Made by a program: the position numbers and the translations under genes. Positions 23,801-34,723 of a stretch of 64,000 nucleotides of DNA are shown in pieces. This DNA is from Cryptomeria japonica. Taxonomy: Eukaryota > Streptophyta > Pinopsida > Cupressales > Cupressaceae. The stretch covers positions 248,055,218 to 248,119,217 of the forward strand of contig NC_081406.1 in NCBI RefSeq assembly GCF_030272615.1, in the 5' to 3' direction. Each line of letters opens with the position of its first letter. The first letter of the stretch is position 1. The notes below the pieces were generated by a model, which was given only the letters and a program-made list of their open reading frames with translations, was not told where the DNA came from and did not search any database.

Positions 23801-25675
23801 TCAATCGGTGATCTCTGTGTGATGAGTTAGCAATACAACGGAGAACAGATCATGTTGCCATGTAAGCCTTGTGCGCATGAAGGATCTTGCATGAAGAAGA
23901 CTATCCCTATCCACCTTGGGAATGTGCGAAGTTTGTAAAATGGTGACAACGCGTGATGGTTTATCAGCTGCCATGAAATCAGTGGATAATGGGCGATGGA
24001 GAATGTCTTGAGATCGATTCAAGATTGTTGCATTTAATGCAGTATGATTCAATGGTCAGGATTGAACCACTTGAATTGCTTAACCTAACAGGATTAGGGT
24101 TTAGGGTTTTTGCTACCGACTTGTCTGTTTCCTATAAGGTCGATGTTGTGTTTCTTTCTAAGGTTGTTGGCAAAAGTTGTATGTGTGTATCCAAGGGAAG
24201 TGATATGTGATTCTTGCCAGACCAAAGGAGAGAAGAGATACTTGCAAAGTGAATGTGTAGAAGGTGAAGAGGAGCCAAAACGAATCTACATTAGCATTGA
24301 GTGTTGTTACCAGATCATTGTAATTCTTGTTGATCTTTAACCACTTCAACAATTGTGAAATCCCTTAACAGGGTAGCCTTAACCGACTTGACACAAATCC
24401 CTTAATAGGGTAACTCGAAGTTATTGAGTTCTAGGAAGCTATAGAGCTCTGGAGATCCTTTAGCTATTGAGTTCTTGAAATCCTCTAACAAGGTAACCCT
24501 AACCGAGTTTAACCCTTAATCGGGTATTGTAGCCATCCCTTAACCTGGTGATCCCTAACAGGATCGGTTCCTTCAGAGCAAACTTCTAAAGAGTTCAAAA
24601 AGTAGCTTGTGGGTATTCATCCCCACTGTGGTTTTTCCCAGTTGGGTTTCCACATGAAAATATGTGTGTCATGTGTGATGCTTTTATCTTTTGATGCTTT
24701 GTTATTGCCTATTAAGCTTATGATGGTTCAGTGTTTCATGCCTGTCTATAAAACATATTGAACTAACTATTGTGAAGATCTGATGATAGTCTACCTATTC
24801 ATGCATGAGGGTGTAATGGTACTATAGTATTGAGCTAAGAGGAAAGCTAAGAGTGTAACCAGTTTATGATTGTTTTAGTTGTTCTGGGTCTTACCGATTG
24901 CTCTTTGTTTCAACCAGTATCACTATTTGCCAGTCATTTGGAGTATTTACTGTCAAACCAGTTTTGGACTGTATTTTTGTCTGTATTGATTCACCCCCCC
25001 CTCTCAATACCGGTTTGGTACTATTCGTTCATCATTGAGTTATCAATGCATGCTCCTATTTTTCCCCCCACTCGGTCGAATTCTTGGGGTCATACCCTAC
25101 TAGTGTCGTCCCTTGAGCATCCTAAGCGCTAAAAATTGTCAAGCTTTGACGGGCCCTAACTCAGAATCTGTTACACCTACGAATGATCCATTTGAACCTA
25201 TGGGGCCACAAGAGGGGTCCCTACAAAAGTCTATCTCAGTTTTCAAGATTCCCTATGGTTTTATTAGGGAAGCATTTTTTCAGTTGGCGAAAAAAACATC
25301 AATCTCATTCAATCAAATGTTGTCGCATGGCCAATTTCTTGTTTTTCTCATCGTGATCACAAACCATCAGTTCCAAAATGTCTAGTTAGGAATTCTTACC
25401 CTATGCATGCTCCTATTTTTCCCCCCAACTCGGTCGAACAATCGATGTCATACCCTACTGGCGTCGTCCCTTGAGCATCCTAAGTGCTAAAAATTTTCAA
25501 ACTTTGACGAGCCCTAACTTAGAATCCGCAACACCTATGAATGATTCATTTGAACCTATGGGGCCATGAGAGGGGTCCCTACAAAAGCCTATCTTGGTTT
25601 TTCAATATTCCCTACAGTTTTATTAGGGTAACATTTTTTCAATAGATGAAAAAATCATTAGACTCATTAAATGAA
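20840..25675. repeat. Tandem array, about nine 358-bp monomers, interrupted once
   Basis: The marker box ACCCTATGCATGCTCCTAT or a variant recurs near 21007, 21366, 21723, 22081, 22438, 22797, 23155, 23512/25046 and 25399, a spacing of 357-360 bp once the inserted LTR is set aside. Each monomer has a C-run, the phrase GTCATACCCTACCGACGTCG, GTGCTAAAAATTGTCAAACTT, GGGCCACGAGAGGGGTCCC, a TTTTTCAAGATTCCCTA block and ATCACGAACCATCGGTTC. Monomers differ by point changes, many C-to-T or G-to-A, which suggests CpG methylation decay. No protein is encoded across monomers; the small open frames are read-through of the repeat. This is satellite-like or a transposon-internal array; I cannot assign a known satellite. 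Confidence 0.9.
23522..25045 (+). mobile_element. Solo LTR, Copia-like (SIRE/Maximus-type features)
   Basis: A 1,524-bp insert begins TGTTGGCATT and ends TTATCA. It is flanked by ACGCA (23517-23521) and ATGCA (25046-25050), a 5-bp target-site duplication with one transition. It holds clustered short words AACAGGGTA and TTGAGTTCT near 24355-24570 and TTCACCCCCCCCTCTC near its 3' end, features I associate with plant Copia LTRs. No internal coding region is present, so it is a solo LTR left by LTR-LTR recombination. It interrupts the 358-bp array. Treated as a fossil. Confidence 0.75.
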
Positions 25676-26168
25676 AAAATATAGGTAAACAAGCCATTAA
25701 TTGTAGACACATAATGATCATCAATTTTTCCATGTATTGTATACACATAATTACCATTACACTTGCATGTGACATTCATGAACGACTATGCAAACATGAT
25801 TTTTCATCATTATCAATACAATTACACCAATGTACTCATGTACAGATACATTGTATACTATCAATATAACTAAACTAGTTTGCTCATGGACATCGTACAT
25901 CATCATAACAAAGTTACACTAATTCACATCCATATACAAATACAACATCCCACTTCATCTGCATTAGACATCCTCATGTCCTAAGGGAAAAGCTTACGTA
26001 GAGCAATGCCTGCATATAAATGAAGACCAAAATAAGCAACATTTTTATGCAGAATGAATGTGCTACAAGAAACAAATTATAACAGTTAATAAATTATTCT
26101 GTCAAATTATAAATAGATCATTTGAAACATTTTTAAGACGTACAAGATTGTATAATTATGAAACTTAC
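25676..26168. other. Intergenic DNA after the array
   Basis: AT-rich sequence without a recognised gene. ACATAATGATCAT and TGTATACACATAAT words recur, suggesting short local duplication. It may be intron or flank of the relic exon that follows. Confidence 0.4.
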
Positions 26169-26324
26169 CAGTTTCTCTGCAAAGTCTACAAGCATAACTT
26201 TGAAGAAAGGTGCATGTTGATTAAAGCCCTTCTCACTACATTTCTCACTGCATTCTCTACATGGTTGAAGACGATGGTAGATATTGTCATTTCTGAATGG
26301 CAATACATTCACTTGGCATAGCAT
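26169..26324 (-). pseudogene. Exon-like relic, Cys-rich, unrecognised
   Basis: On the minus strand an open segment reads PCRECSEKCSEKGFNQHAP and then FKVMLVDFAEKL. It ends exactly at a good donor (CTG|GTAAGTTT at 26169). The two CxxC-like pairs suggest a small zinc-binding module. No family is assigned. It has the same orientation as the relic at 34724-34969, so both could belong to one broken gene or transposon, with element A sitting between them. Confidence 0.35.
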
Positions 26325-26569
26325 GTGAAACTTTACAAAATTTAATCACATTGACAAAGTGAGGGACTTAGTGTTTACACACAAAATTTAATCTCATTAG
26401 TGCACACAGAGCATACAGTGTTGTGTTTGGCTGTAAATTTTTGCAGTTCTTGAAAAGAAAACTTAAAAAGTAGCTAAATATTGATAACCCCAAGGAATAT
26501 GTACCATCACCAAGAGTAAGCTAGTCAACGGCGAATGATCTAGCATGAACCTGTATTTTTAATAATTGT

Positions 26570-26893
26570 TAGTCTACACATAAAATGCATGCATGAACAT
26601 AAAGGCTTTATGATAATCACTTCAACTGAAATGCATGATAATAAATGAAAAGGTGGGATTATATACCATAAAAAATACATCCCTTCGAATTATATTGAGT
26701 GAACCCACCATGTTGATGCAAAAATCATAATGCGATAGTGTTGTATATCATCAAAAAGACCTGCATGAGCATAAAGGTTTTGCGATAATTATATCATAAA
26801 AATTTATCAAATAGTGTTGTCTATTATCAAAAATTGTAATGCTCATCAAATGCATGATAATAAGCCATGTTGCAAAATACATCCCTTTAAATT
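26570..26893. repeat. Diverged minisatellite, left part (target of element A)
   Basis: Units of roughly 170-200 bp share ATGCATGATAATAA, ACATCCCTT, AATTATATTGAGTG and GCAAAAA words. The array resumes after element A at 34532-34705. The first unit contains the uninterrupted counterpart of the insertion site (ACATCCCTTCGAATTATATT). Confidence 0.6.
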
Positions 26894-28532
26894 TGTAGCA
26901 TTGTAAATTGTACGCACTTGCTAGGGTGGTACAATTTCACACTTGGTTTAGCACCCGCCTTGGTGCATTTTGCATTGCATTTCCCCTTTAGCACTTAATT
27001 AGGTCTAAGGTTCTATTTTTATCATCTCCCATATCATAAAGTTGGGCCCTTTTCATTAAAGTGTGCCCCTTTTATTTTATTCCTCCAATACATCATTTAA
27101 TCAAAAACCCTAATTAGGTCCTATTTTGAACTTGGGGGCTTGATTTCGGGGGTCAAAACATCTTGAAATTAGCTGTAACTTTGGGATTTCCTCTAAAATC
27201 ATCATATCCGAAGGCTCTAAAAATTTGGTGAAAAGTAGTCGGGACCATGGCGCCCGAAGTGCACACAATCTCGGACATTTTTCCCAAAATTTTAGGAGTG
27301 CAATCCAAACATAAAATAAAGCTTAACCCCAAGAAATTGGCGGGAGATTCAATCTCTAGGTCGGCCAAAAGTTGAAATTAAGACCTAGGGTTTCATATAT
27401 AAGAGCTCTCTTTCTTCATTTGAAAAGGTTCAAATTTTGGTTTAAGGGGCCTTCTACGTAGCGAAAGAGCAGATCTTTGAAGACTTCAACAACATTCAAC
27501 ATCCATCCATCAAGCATTCATCAATTTCATTCATCCATTTAGGGCTTTGAAGACATTGAAGAGCAATAGGGGATCACCGACTGAAGATTGGCTTGTACCC
27601 CTCCCTTGGGGTTGGGTATGATTTCATGTTGTTTTCATGTCTTTGCATAAGCCTCATTATATCATTTGTATTCATGCTTTAGATCACTTTGCATCTTGAC
27701 TTGGAGCATTTACATTATCATTTACAAGCAATTAGGGTTTACTTTCTAGGTTGCTCTAGTTTGCTTACTTGCATTTTAGGATCTTGCACACATACAAGGT
27801 CTGCACACACACTACTTTTACAATACAACTTGGCTATTCGTGGAGGTGGAAATCACCAAAGCGAGGTTTTGACTAAGGCAAAACCCTATATAGTCGCCCA
27901 CCGTACCTTTTTAGATATAAGTGCAGATTTTGGGATTCGACCGACGCCGCAAGTTGCAGATCCGACAGAAGCAGACAGAAACTGAGCTACACACCAAATT
28001 TCAGGGCAAAAGACCAGGATAGGGGCGTGGGGCACCCTGGTCCTACCAGGACAGGGGTGCTGGGTGCCTTGGTCCCTGGGATAGGGGTGCTGGGCGCCCT
28101 GGTCCTTCTGTCAGACAACAAGTTTCAGCATTTCTGACAGCTTTTCAGGTTGCAAAACAACAGTTTCAAGAGCAGAATCAGGACAGTGGCACTTGTGCCC
28201 CCGTCCCAAACATTTTCACTCAGATTTTAACTCCGAGTATGCATCTACATTCTTGCCTTGTCCTTGTGTTTACAACTTTCCATTATTTAATCTCAATTCT
28301 GCAATCTTGTTATTAGTTCATACTTGCACTTTAGGGTTAGGAATTGAACTTGCATCATTTTATCTTTCAATTACAACAAAGGAATAGAAACCCTAATAGG
28401 TAGCCCGTGGCTCTCTCTTCCACAAAAAGAAGTAGCCCATTGTGTGATACCTCTAGGCTCTTTCGTATTCCACAATGTGTGTCAAAAGGTAGGATTAGGG
28501 CATGTTAGCCTAGTCTCGCTTTTTCCCCTACA
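26894..28532 (+). repeat. Element A, 5' LTR
   Basis: The 1,639-bp LTR starts TGTAGC and ends CTACA. A TATA-like CATATATAAG lies near 27391, the likely LTR promoter. A GC-rich cluster of three ~30-bp repeats (CAGGGGYGCTGGGCRCCCTGGTCC-like) lies at 28011-28110. Confidence 0.9.
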
Positions 28533-28537
28533 CATTT

Positions 28538-28555
28538 TGGTGAACCCGACATGAA
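28538..28555 (+). promoter_or_regulatory. Element A primer binding site
   Basis: TGGTGAACCCGACATGA begins five bases after the LTR. The same core follows the 5' LTR in elements B (37815) and C (63887, minus strand). The priming tRNA would end in the complement, GTCGGGTTCACCA. I do not name the tRNA. Confidence 0.7.
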
Positions 28556-28851
28556 TATTATTATTGCTTTCTCTTACATTGGATTTGTTAGCTCTAGATC
28601 TAGATTTAGTGTGTTTCATTTAAGTTTCATTTTCATTAAAAAAAAAAAAGAGAAAAAAAAAAGAAAAAAAAAGAGGGAAAAGAAAGAGTGTGTTTCTTTG
28701 TTTCTTTGCATTGTGTGTTTAAGTTTTATGCAATCTTTATTTCAAAATGTCAGATTTTTATTTGTAAGATGTTCATATTTATGATGATGTATGCAATTAT
28801 GTTGATTATGAGTATAGCCAAGATTAATTAGATGAAGCTTTAGATGAGTTT

Positions 28852-29480
28852 TTGAACCCTAAAGATACCAAACCTTCATTTTACCAAAAACTCATAAACA
28901 TTGTTACTATGCCATTTCGTTGTGATGAGAAAGATAAGTCAAATGATTCCTCTCAAGGGTACATTCCTATCAACTCCTCCACTAAATATAGTAACAGGGT
29001 TGTTTTCAATGATCCCCTCTATGAAGAGATGTCTCCTTTTGAATCAAAAGATAAACCTTTTAATCTATATGATCATGCTTTGTTGGATGATGCTCTTGAT
29101 GACTTTGTGGCTTTATCGAAATCTTTAGACAAGAACAAAACTTCTAAATTAGTTAACATGATAAACCTGAATGAGCATAATAAGCCTCTCTTTGAAGTCC
29201 AAGGTGCTTATCCTTCTCCCACCTTTCAAGTTCCTAAGTCACCTCTCCTTACTGTCCAAGGAGGTATGGTCATGATTCCTTTCTTACTCCAAATAAACCT
29301 ATCATCACTGTGCAAGGAATAAAACCTATAAGTCCTTATAGTTATGCCAAGCAATTAACTAGAGAGAGTTATAATGCGGTTGCCCATACTTATAATACTA
29401 GAAATAATAGGTAGCCTAATCCTCCTCCTGTTACTCCAGTTTCTCTTCCTAATCCTCAACCAATTCTTCCACAAGCTCCA
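28852..29480 (+). pseudogene. Element A gag-like region
   Basis: Open frame 28852-29322 and a continuation encode a polar protein (FDEKDKSNDSS-like, VVFNDPLYEEMSPFESKDKPFN) without the usual plant Gag core or zinc knuckle that I can recognise. Its position between the PBS and protease suggests a divergent structural protein. It is broken. The assignment is by position only. Confidence 0.4.
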
Positions 29481-29492
29481 CGTATTTCACAA

Positions 29493-30905
29493 ATGCTTAG
29501 TAAGGACTATGATCTTATTGAACAACTTAAAACTACTCGGGCAAAGATTTCTATTTGGGATTTAGTTCAAACTTCACCTGCCTATCATGGGATGTTACAA
29601 GATGCTTTAAAAAATTTAGATGTCCCACCTACAGTGACACCTAATAATAATAATAATAACATGGCTTCCCTGATTGATTCTACAAGCAAACCCAAAGCTC
29701 AAATTGTGTTCACACAAGATGAGTTACCTTCTCATGAAATTCAAAATCAATATGATCCTCTTATGATTGTAGTTATTATCAATGAAAGTGCTATAAGACG
29801 AACCCTTGTGGACAATGGATCTGACCTTAATGTTTGTAGTATTGATTTATTGGACAAGCTTAATGTGGATCATTCTCTCATTAAACGTTCTTCTATTTCT
29901 ATTCAAGGCTTTGATAATGTTGGTAAAGATTGTTTGGGTATCATAACCTTACCTATTATAGTAGGTCCTGTTACTTTACCTACACCTATTCATGTCATCT
30001 TTGGTAATTTGACTTACAATCTTCTATTAGGGAGACCTTTGCTTCATAGTATGCAAGTTGTCCCCTCAACTTTGCATGGGCGAGTCAAATTCATTTATGA
30101 CAATATAACATACACCTTGCTAGTTGATACTAATCTTCAAGAACCATTACGAACTGGATCTTCTTGTTCAACTACTTCCAATCCTTCTACCACTTCAAAT
30201 GCTTCTACTTCCTTTAAGGATTTTGTCCCCTCTAGTACTCTTGATCCTTCTACTCAATCAGAATCTTCTCCTAAAGATATATTTTCTCCCGAAAAGGCTC
30301 TCTTGGATGATGATTGGGGATCTTTAGACTTTAACCCTACTTTTGTAGGAGAATATAGAGTGCCTAAGATTGAGAAGGGAAAATCTAAGGAAGAAACTAA
30401 AGAGAAGCCCACTTTGTCTAAGAAATTCAGTAACAACTTTGTGGCTACCTCTAATTCAAATAACTCTTCAACATCTTCCTCTAATACAAATAGCATTGAG
30501 ATCTATGGGGCATCACCATCCCTCTCTGATTTAGCATCCCTTCTTGGTCGTGGTTTTCACATTTTGGCTAAGAGTGGCTATAGTGGAAATGGTTGTGGCA
30601 CAAATGAACAAGGAATTAAAGTTCCTTTAGAATATAACATGCATGAATATTCATTTGGACTTGGATATAATCTTTCTAAGCCCACCAAAGCATCTAAAAG
30701 ACCATCTCTCAATGTGAATGCTATATTTAGTAGTGATGATGATCTCACTTCAACTAAATCATCTTCTACTTCTATCAACTCTCATTCCCCTCATAAGGAA
30801 ATCTTGGCGATGAACAAATCTCTTTATGACTCCCCTCAAATTTCTAAATCCACTTATGAATCTTTATCTCCTATTCATCATAAAGTCCTTTCCTCCAGGG
30901 ATTAG
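29493..30905 (+). CDS. Element A protease / G-patch ORF
   Basis: A 470-residue open frame. Residues about 88-225 form a retropepsin-like domain, with the active-site signature TLVDNGSDLNVC near residue 106 and the flap and C-terminal landmarks TLPIIVGP and YNLLLGRP. The part after about residue 340 (LASLLGRGF, GYSGNGCGTNEQG, FGLGY) matches a G-patch-like pattern. A Ser/Thr-rich linker lies between them. The same order, protease then linker then G-patch, occurs in elements B and C, upstream of their RT. Here no RT follows. The start is the Met near LSKDYDLIEQLK; an in-frame beginning further upstream is possible. Retroelement protein, treated as a fossil. Confidence 0.75.
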   Translation: MLSKDYDLIEQLKTTRAKISIWDLVQTSPAYHGMLQDALKNLDVPPTVTPNNNNNNMASLIDSTSKPKAQIVFTQDELPSHEIQNQYDPLMIVVIINESAIRRTLVDNGSDLNVCSIDLLDKLNVDHSLIKRSSISIQGFDNVGKDCLGIITLPIIVGPVTLPTPIHVIFGNLTYNLLLGRPLLHSMQVVPSTLHGRVKFIYDNITYTLLVDTNLQEPLRTGSSCSTTSNPSTTSNASTSFKDFVPSSTLDPSTQSESSPKDIFSPEKALLDDDWGSLDFNPTFVGEYRVPKIEKGKSKEETKEKPTLSKKFSNNFVATSNSNNSSTSSSNTNSIEIYGASPSLSDLASLLGRGFHILAKSGYSGNGCGTNEQGIKVPLEYNMHEYSFGLGYNLSKPTKASKRPSLNVNAIFSSDDDLTSTKSSSTSINSHSPHKEILAMNKSLYDSPQISKSTYESLSPIHHKVLSSRD

Positions 30906-32868
30906 GCTCTAATAAATTACACTCATCCCTCTTCTAAGATTTCTTGTGACTTTTCTTCTTCAATTTTTATCATTTTATACATGTTTTTGATCTCACTTAT
31001 AGTTGAGCATTTAGCATGTCATATTCAAATACCTCATTTAGTCTATCATGTCTTTAAATAACATTAATGGCTATTATGTTGCTGATCATTATGTGACATT
31101 GGTAGCTCATTTACTGGGGGCTCATTGTCATTCATGATGGTACAATTTCAAGTGCAATCATATTTTTGAAGCAACATAATAGCCTAATTTTCTATGTTAT
31201 CTCTTGTTCCTATGGGGACAAGAATGATTTCATACATCTCTTCTTTTTATGGTTAAAATTTCCCTTTGGGGTAATAGTGTGGAAATATTGATCATTTTTT
31301 CTTTAGAATCCTCTTTTCCTAGATATGGGAGAAGACGTGTATTCTCTTTCTTATCCTACCCACTTCTTGTGAGGAGCATTTTACATACACTAATGTCTTG
31401 CTTGCATGAACTCATGTGAGTATGTAGTACATTTTTCTTATGTCTAAATCTCTCCCTAGAAGATTGTGTAAGTCCTTCTCATTGTCCTTATCCTTGGGAG
31501 GCAATGATCTTTCCTTATTTTTATCTAAGGATCCATTTTTTCCTATTTCGTGGATGGTGTGAACTTTATTACTTGATGTTATTCCTTGTATGCATTTGTT
31601 GTTGTTTGTTCAAGGATTCTCTCTTACAAGAGGTGTAAGTCCTTGACTACAACCTCTTTTGCACTTGGTAAAATACATCCATAATGAATTCACTCTCCCA
31701 ATTGGGTTAAAAAGAGCGTCATCCTTCATTAAGAACCACTTTCACCTCGCAAAAGAAGGAAGTATTGCATTCTTATTCTATTCTTTGTCTTATTCTAGAA
31801 GATGTTATATTTGTCTAAGACAATTCCTCTCAGGGATAGGTGTCTTTTGTACAAAGATCTCTTCTCCTCTAAGGATCTCCTTTACACATACTACAAGATA
31901 TCCCTTTTTCAACTATCTTATCCATTCTTAAAGAGTGCAAAACTCTCTTGCTTGGATCTATGACATTGTTGCATTTTTGGGGTATCTTCTTTTGTGATGA
32001 AGGTAGGTATCCTTGTTCTACTTTACTTATGACATAAACATTACACTTTTTGAGCAATGGGTCATTCTCGGAACCAGAGCACAGACTCTTAGAGCGAGAT
32101 GTCACGCTTTTGTACTATACATATACAGGTTGTAGCATACTCGGGCATAGACTCCTATGAGGTGCTTCTAACCTCCCTTACACACACATGCACGAGGTTG
32201 AGTGGAACTAGCGGCATAAGGCTAGACTTTCTCACTCTCCTCCCTTACATGGATCACCTAGACAGACTCTAGAGGCTAGTTTTCCATGTCCTTTTCCCAT
32301 GGATCACCTAGACAAGATCTAGGGGCAAGAAGTCCATGTTGTCTCTGTCACTATTCTTCTCATGGATCACCAATGTGTGTATTCATGCTTTTTTCCTTCC
32401 TTTTCTTCTCTTTGCATTTTGTTTCCATTTACATCCTTCGTCTTGTGTTAGAGAACTCTCAAATCCTCACACTCTTTGTTGTGTTGGAATTGAGATTTAG
32501 TCCTCTTTCTTACCAAATGATTCTCCATTAGTTTTTGATCTCATATCAAATCTTCTTGTGAGCATTTGTCATCAATATTCTTTAACAATTTGAAGTGGTA
32601 AACATGATACCCTGTTTCAACTCACTAAAATTAGCAAGCCGAAATAGGGGGGGGCATATAGCTACCCTCGAATTTTCATCACCTTCCTCAGTAAGCATTA
32701 GGTGATTTTGTGATCTAACGTGTGTTTTGTAGGGTGCGGTTCCTAACTGTGTACTGCAGATACTGTTGGGGGCTTCGTTCAACAGACTTATGGATATATC
32801 CTTTTTTCAAATAATGTTTACTTTTATGTACTTTAGCTTGCATATGCATGTAGTGTTCATATGACCGC
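30906..32868 (+). other. Element A non-coding 3' interior
   Basis: About 2 kb between the protease/G-patch ORF and the 3' LTR shows no recognised domain in any frame. Pyrimidine-rich sequence and repeated phrases such as CATGGATCACCTAGACA (near 32241 and 32296) are present. In an autonomous Gypsy element this interval would hold RT, RNase H and integrase. Confidence 0.6.
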
Positions 32869-32884
32869 TAAAGTGGGGGCTAAA
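32869..32884 (+). promoter_or_regulatory. Element A polypurine tract
   Basis: The purine-rich AAAGTGGGGGCTAAA directly precedes the 3' LTR, the expected place for plus-strand priming. Confidence 0.7.
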
Positions 32885-34531
32885 TGTAGCATCGTAAATT
32901 GTACGCACTTGCTAGGGTGGTACAATTTCATACTTTGTTTAGCACCCGCCTTGGTGCATTTTGCATTTTGCATTGCATTTCCCCTTTAGCACTTAATTAG
33001 GTCTAAGGTTCTATTTTTATCATCTCCCATATCATAAAGTTGGGCCCTTTTCATTAAAGTGTGCCCCTTTTATTTTATTCCTCCAATACATCATTTAATC
33101 AAAAACCCTAATTAGGTCCTATTTTGAACTTGGGGGCTTGATTTCGGGGGTCAAAACATCTTGAAATCAGCTATAACTTCAGGATTTCCTCTAAAATCAT
33201 CATATCCGAAGGCCCTAAAAATTTGGTGAAAAGTTATCGGGACCATGGCGCCCGGAGTGCACACGGTCCTGGACATTTTTCCCGAAATTTTAGGAGTGCA
33301 ATCTAATCATAAAATAAAGCTTAACCCCAAGAAATTGGCCGGAGATTCAATCTCTAGGTCGGCCAAAAGTTGAAATTAAGACCTACGGTTTCATATATAA
33401 GAGCTCTCTTTCTTCATTTTGAAAGGATCTGAATTTTGGTTTAAGGGGCCTTCTACGCAGCGAAAGAGAAGATCTTTGAAGACTTCAACAACATTCAACA
33501 TCCATCCATCAAGCATTCATCAATTTCATTCCTCCATTTAGGGCTTTGAAGACATTGAAGAGCAATAGGGAATCACCGACTAAAGATTGGCTTGTACCCC
33601 TCCCTTGGGGTTGGGTATGATTTCATGTTGTTTTCATGTCTTTGCATAAGCCTCATTATATCATTTGTATTCATGATTTAGATCACTTTGCATCTTGATT
33701 TGGAGCATTTACATTATCATTTACAAGCAATTAGGGTTTACTTTCTAGGTTGCTCTAGTTTGCTTACTTGCATTTTAGGATCTTGCACACACACAAGGTC
33801 TGCACACACACTACTTTTATAGTACAACTTGGCTATTCATGGAGGTGGAAATCACCAAAGTGGGGGTTTGACTAAGGAAAAACCCTATATAGCTGCCCAT
33901 CGTACCTTTTTAGATATAAGTGCAGATTTCAGGATTTGGACGATGCCGCAAGTTGCAGATCTGGCAGAAGCAGACAGAAACTGAGCTACACACCAAATTT
34001 TATGGCAAAAGACCAGGACAGGGGCGTGGGGCACCCTGGTCCTGCCAGGATAGGGGCGCTGGGCACCCTAGTCCCTGGGACAGGGGCGCTGGGCACCCTG
34101 GTCCTTCTGTCAAACAGCAAGTTTCAGCATTTCCGACAGCTTTTCAGGTTGCAAAATAGCAGTTTCAGGAGCAGAATCAGGATAGTGGCACCTATACCCC
34201 CGTCCCGAACATTTTCACTCAGATTTTAACTTCGAGTATACATCTGCATTCTTGCCTTGTCCTTGTGTTTACAGCTTTCCATTGTTTGATCTCAATTCTA
34301 CAATCTTGTTATTAGTTCATACTTGCACTTTAGGGTTAGGAATTGAACTTGCATCATTTTATCTTTCAATTACAACAAAGGAATAGAAACCCTAATAGGT
34401 AGCCCGTGGCTCTCTCTTCCACAAAAAGAAGTAGCCAATTGTGTGATACCTCTAGGCTCTTTCGTATTCCACAATGTGTGTCAAAAGGTAGGATTAGGGC
34501 ATGTTAGCCTAGTCTCGCTTTTTCCCCTACA
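32885..34531 (+). repeat. Element A, 3' LTR
   Basis: The 1,647-bp LTR is collinear with 26894-28532 apart from scattered substitutions and small indels, including an 8-bp TTTTGCAT-type duplication near its start. It ends CCCCTACA at 34531. Confidence 0.9.
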
Positions 34532-34705
34532 TAAAATTATATTGAGTGTACTTGCTATGTGCATGCAAAAACCGCATTGCAAAATTTTTTTTTGATCAAT
34601 GGACTTGCATTTTGAACATATCCTTAATATACATGTAACAAACTTGAACATTAAGGTTTTATGATCATTGTTTGAAATGAAATGCATGATAAAAAATAAA
34701 AAAAA
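34532..34705. repeat. Diverged minisatellite, right part
   Basis: Continues the units seen at 26570-26893 (AATTATATTGAGTG, AAATGCATGATAA). It restores the host sequence split by element A. Confidence 0.55.
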
Positions 34706-34723
34706 GTCACCGTTAAAGACCTA

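Larger units (their letters stand above)
26894..34531 (+). mobile_element. LTR element A: non-autonomous Gypsy-like element with two LTRs
   Basis: A 7.6-kb element has long LTRs beginning TGTAGCAT and ending CCCCTACA. The flanks read TAAATT and TAAAATT, a plausible duplicated target. A primer-binding-site sequence follows the left LTR and a purine-rich tract precedes the right one. The 4.35-kb interior has a leader, a gag-like region, a 470-codon frame with retropepsin and G-patch, and about 2 kb without coding. I recognise no reverse transcriptase, RNase H or integrase, so it would depend on enzymes from relatives. The LTRs differ by roughly 3-4% by eye, implying a moderately old insertion. 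The interior has a few breaks. Treated as a fossil. Confidence 0.88.

Noticed and set aside
20840-25675. CRISPR-like array
   Set aside because: Monomers are 358 bp head-to-tail without unique spacers, in a plant-type context; it is a tandem repeat.
28630-28685. Poly-A run as a LINE or SINE tail
   Set aside because: It lies in the leader of element A with no retroposon body or target duplication next to it.
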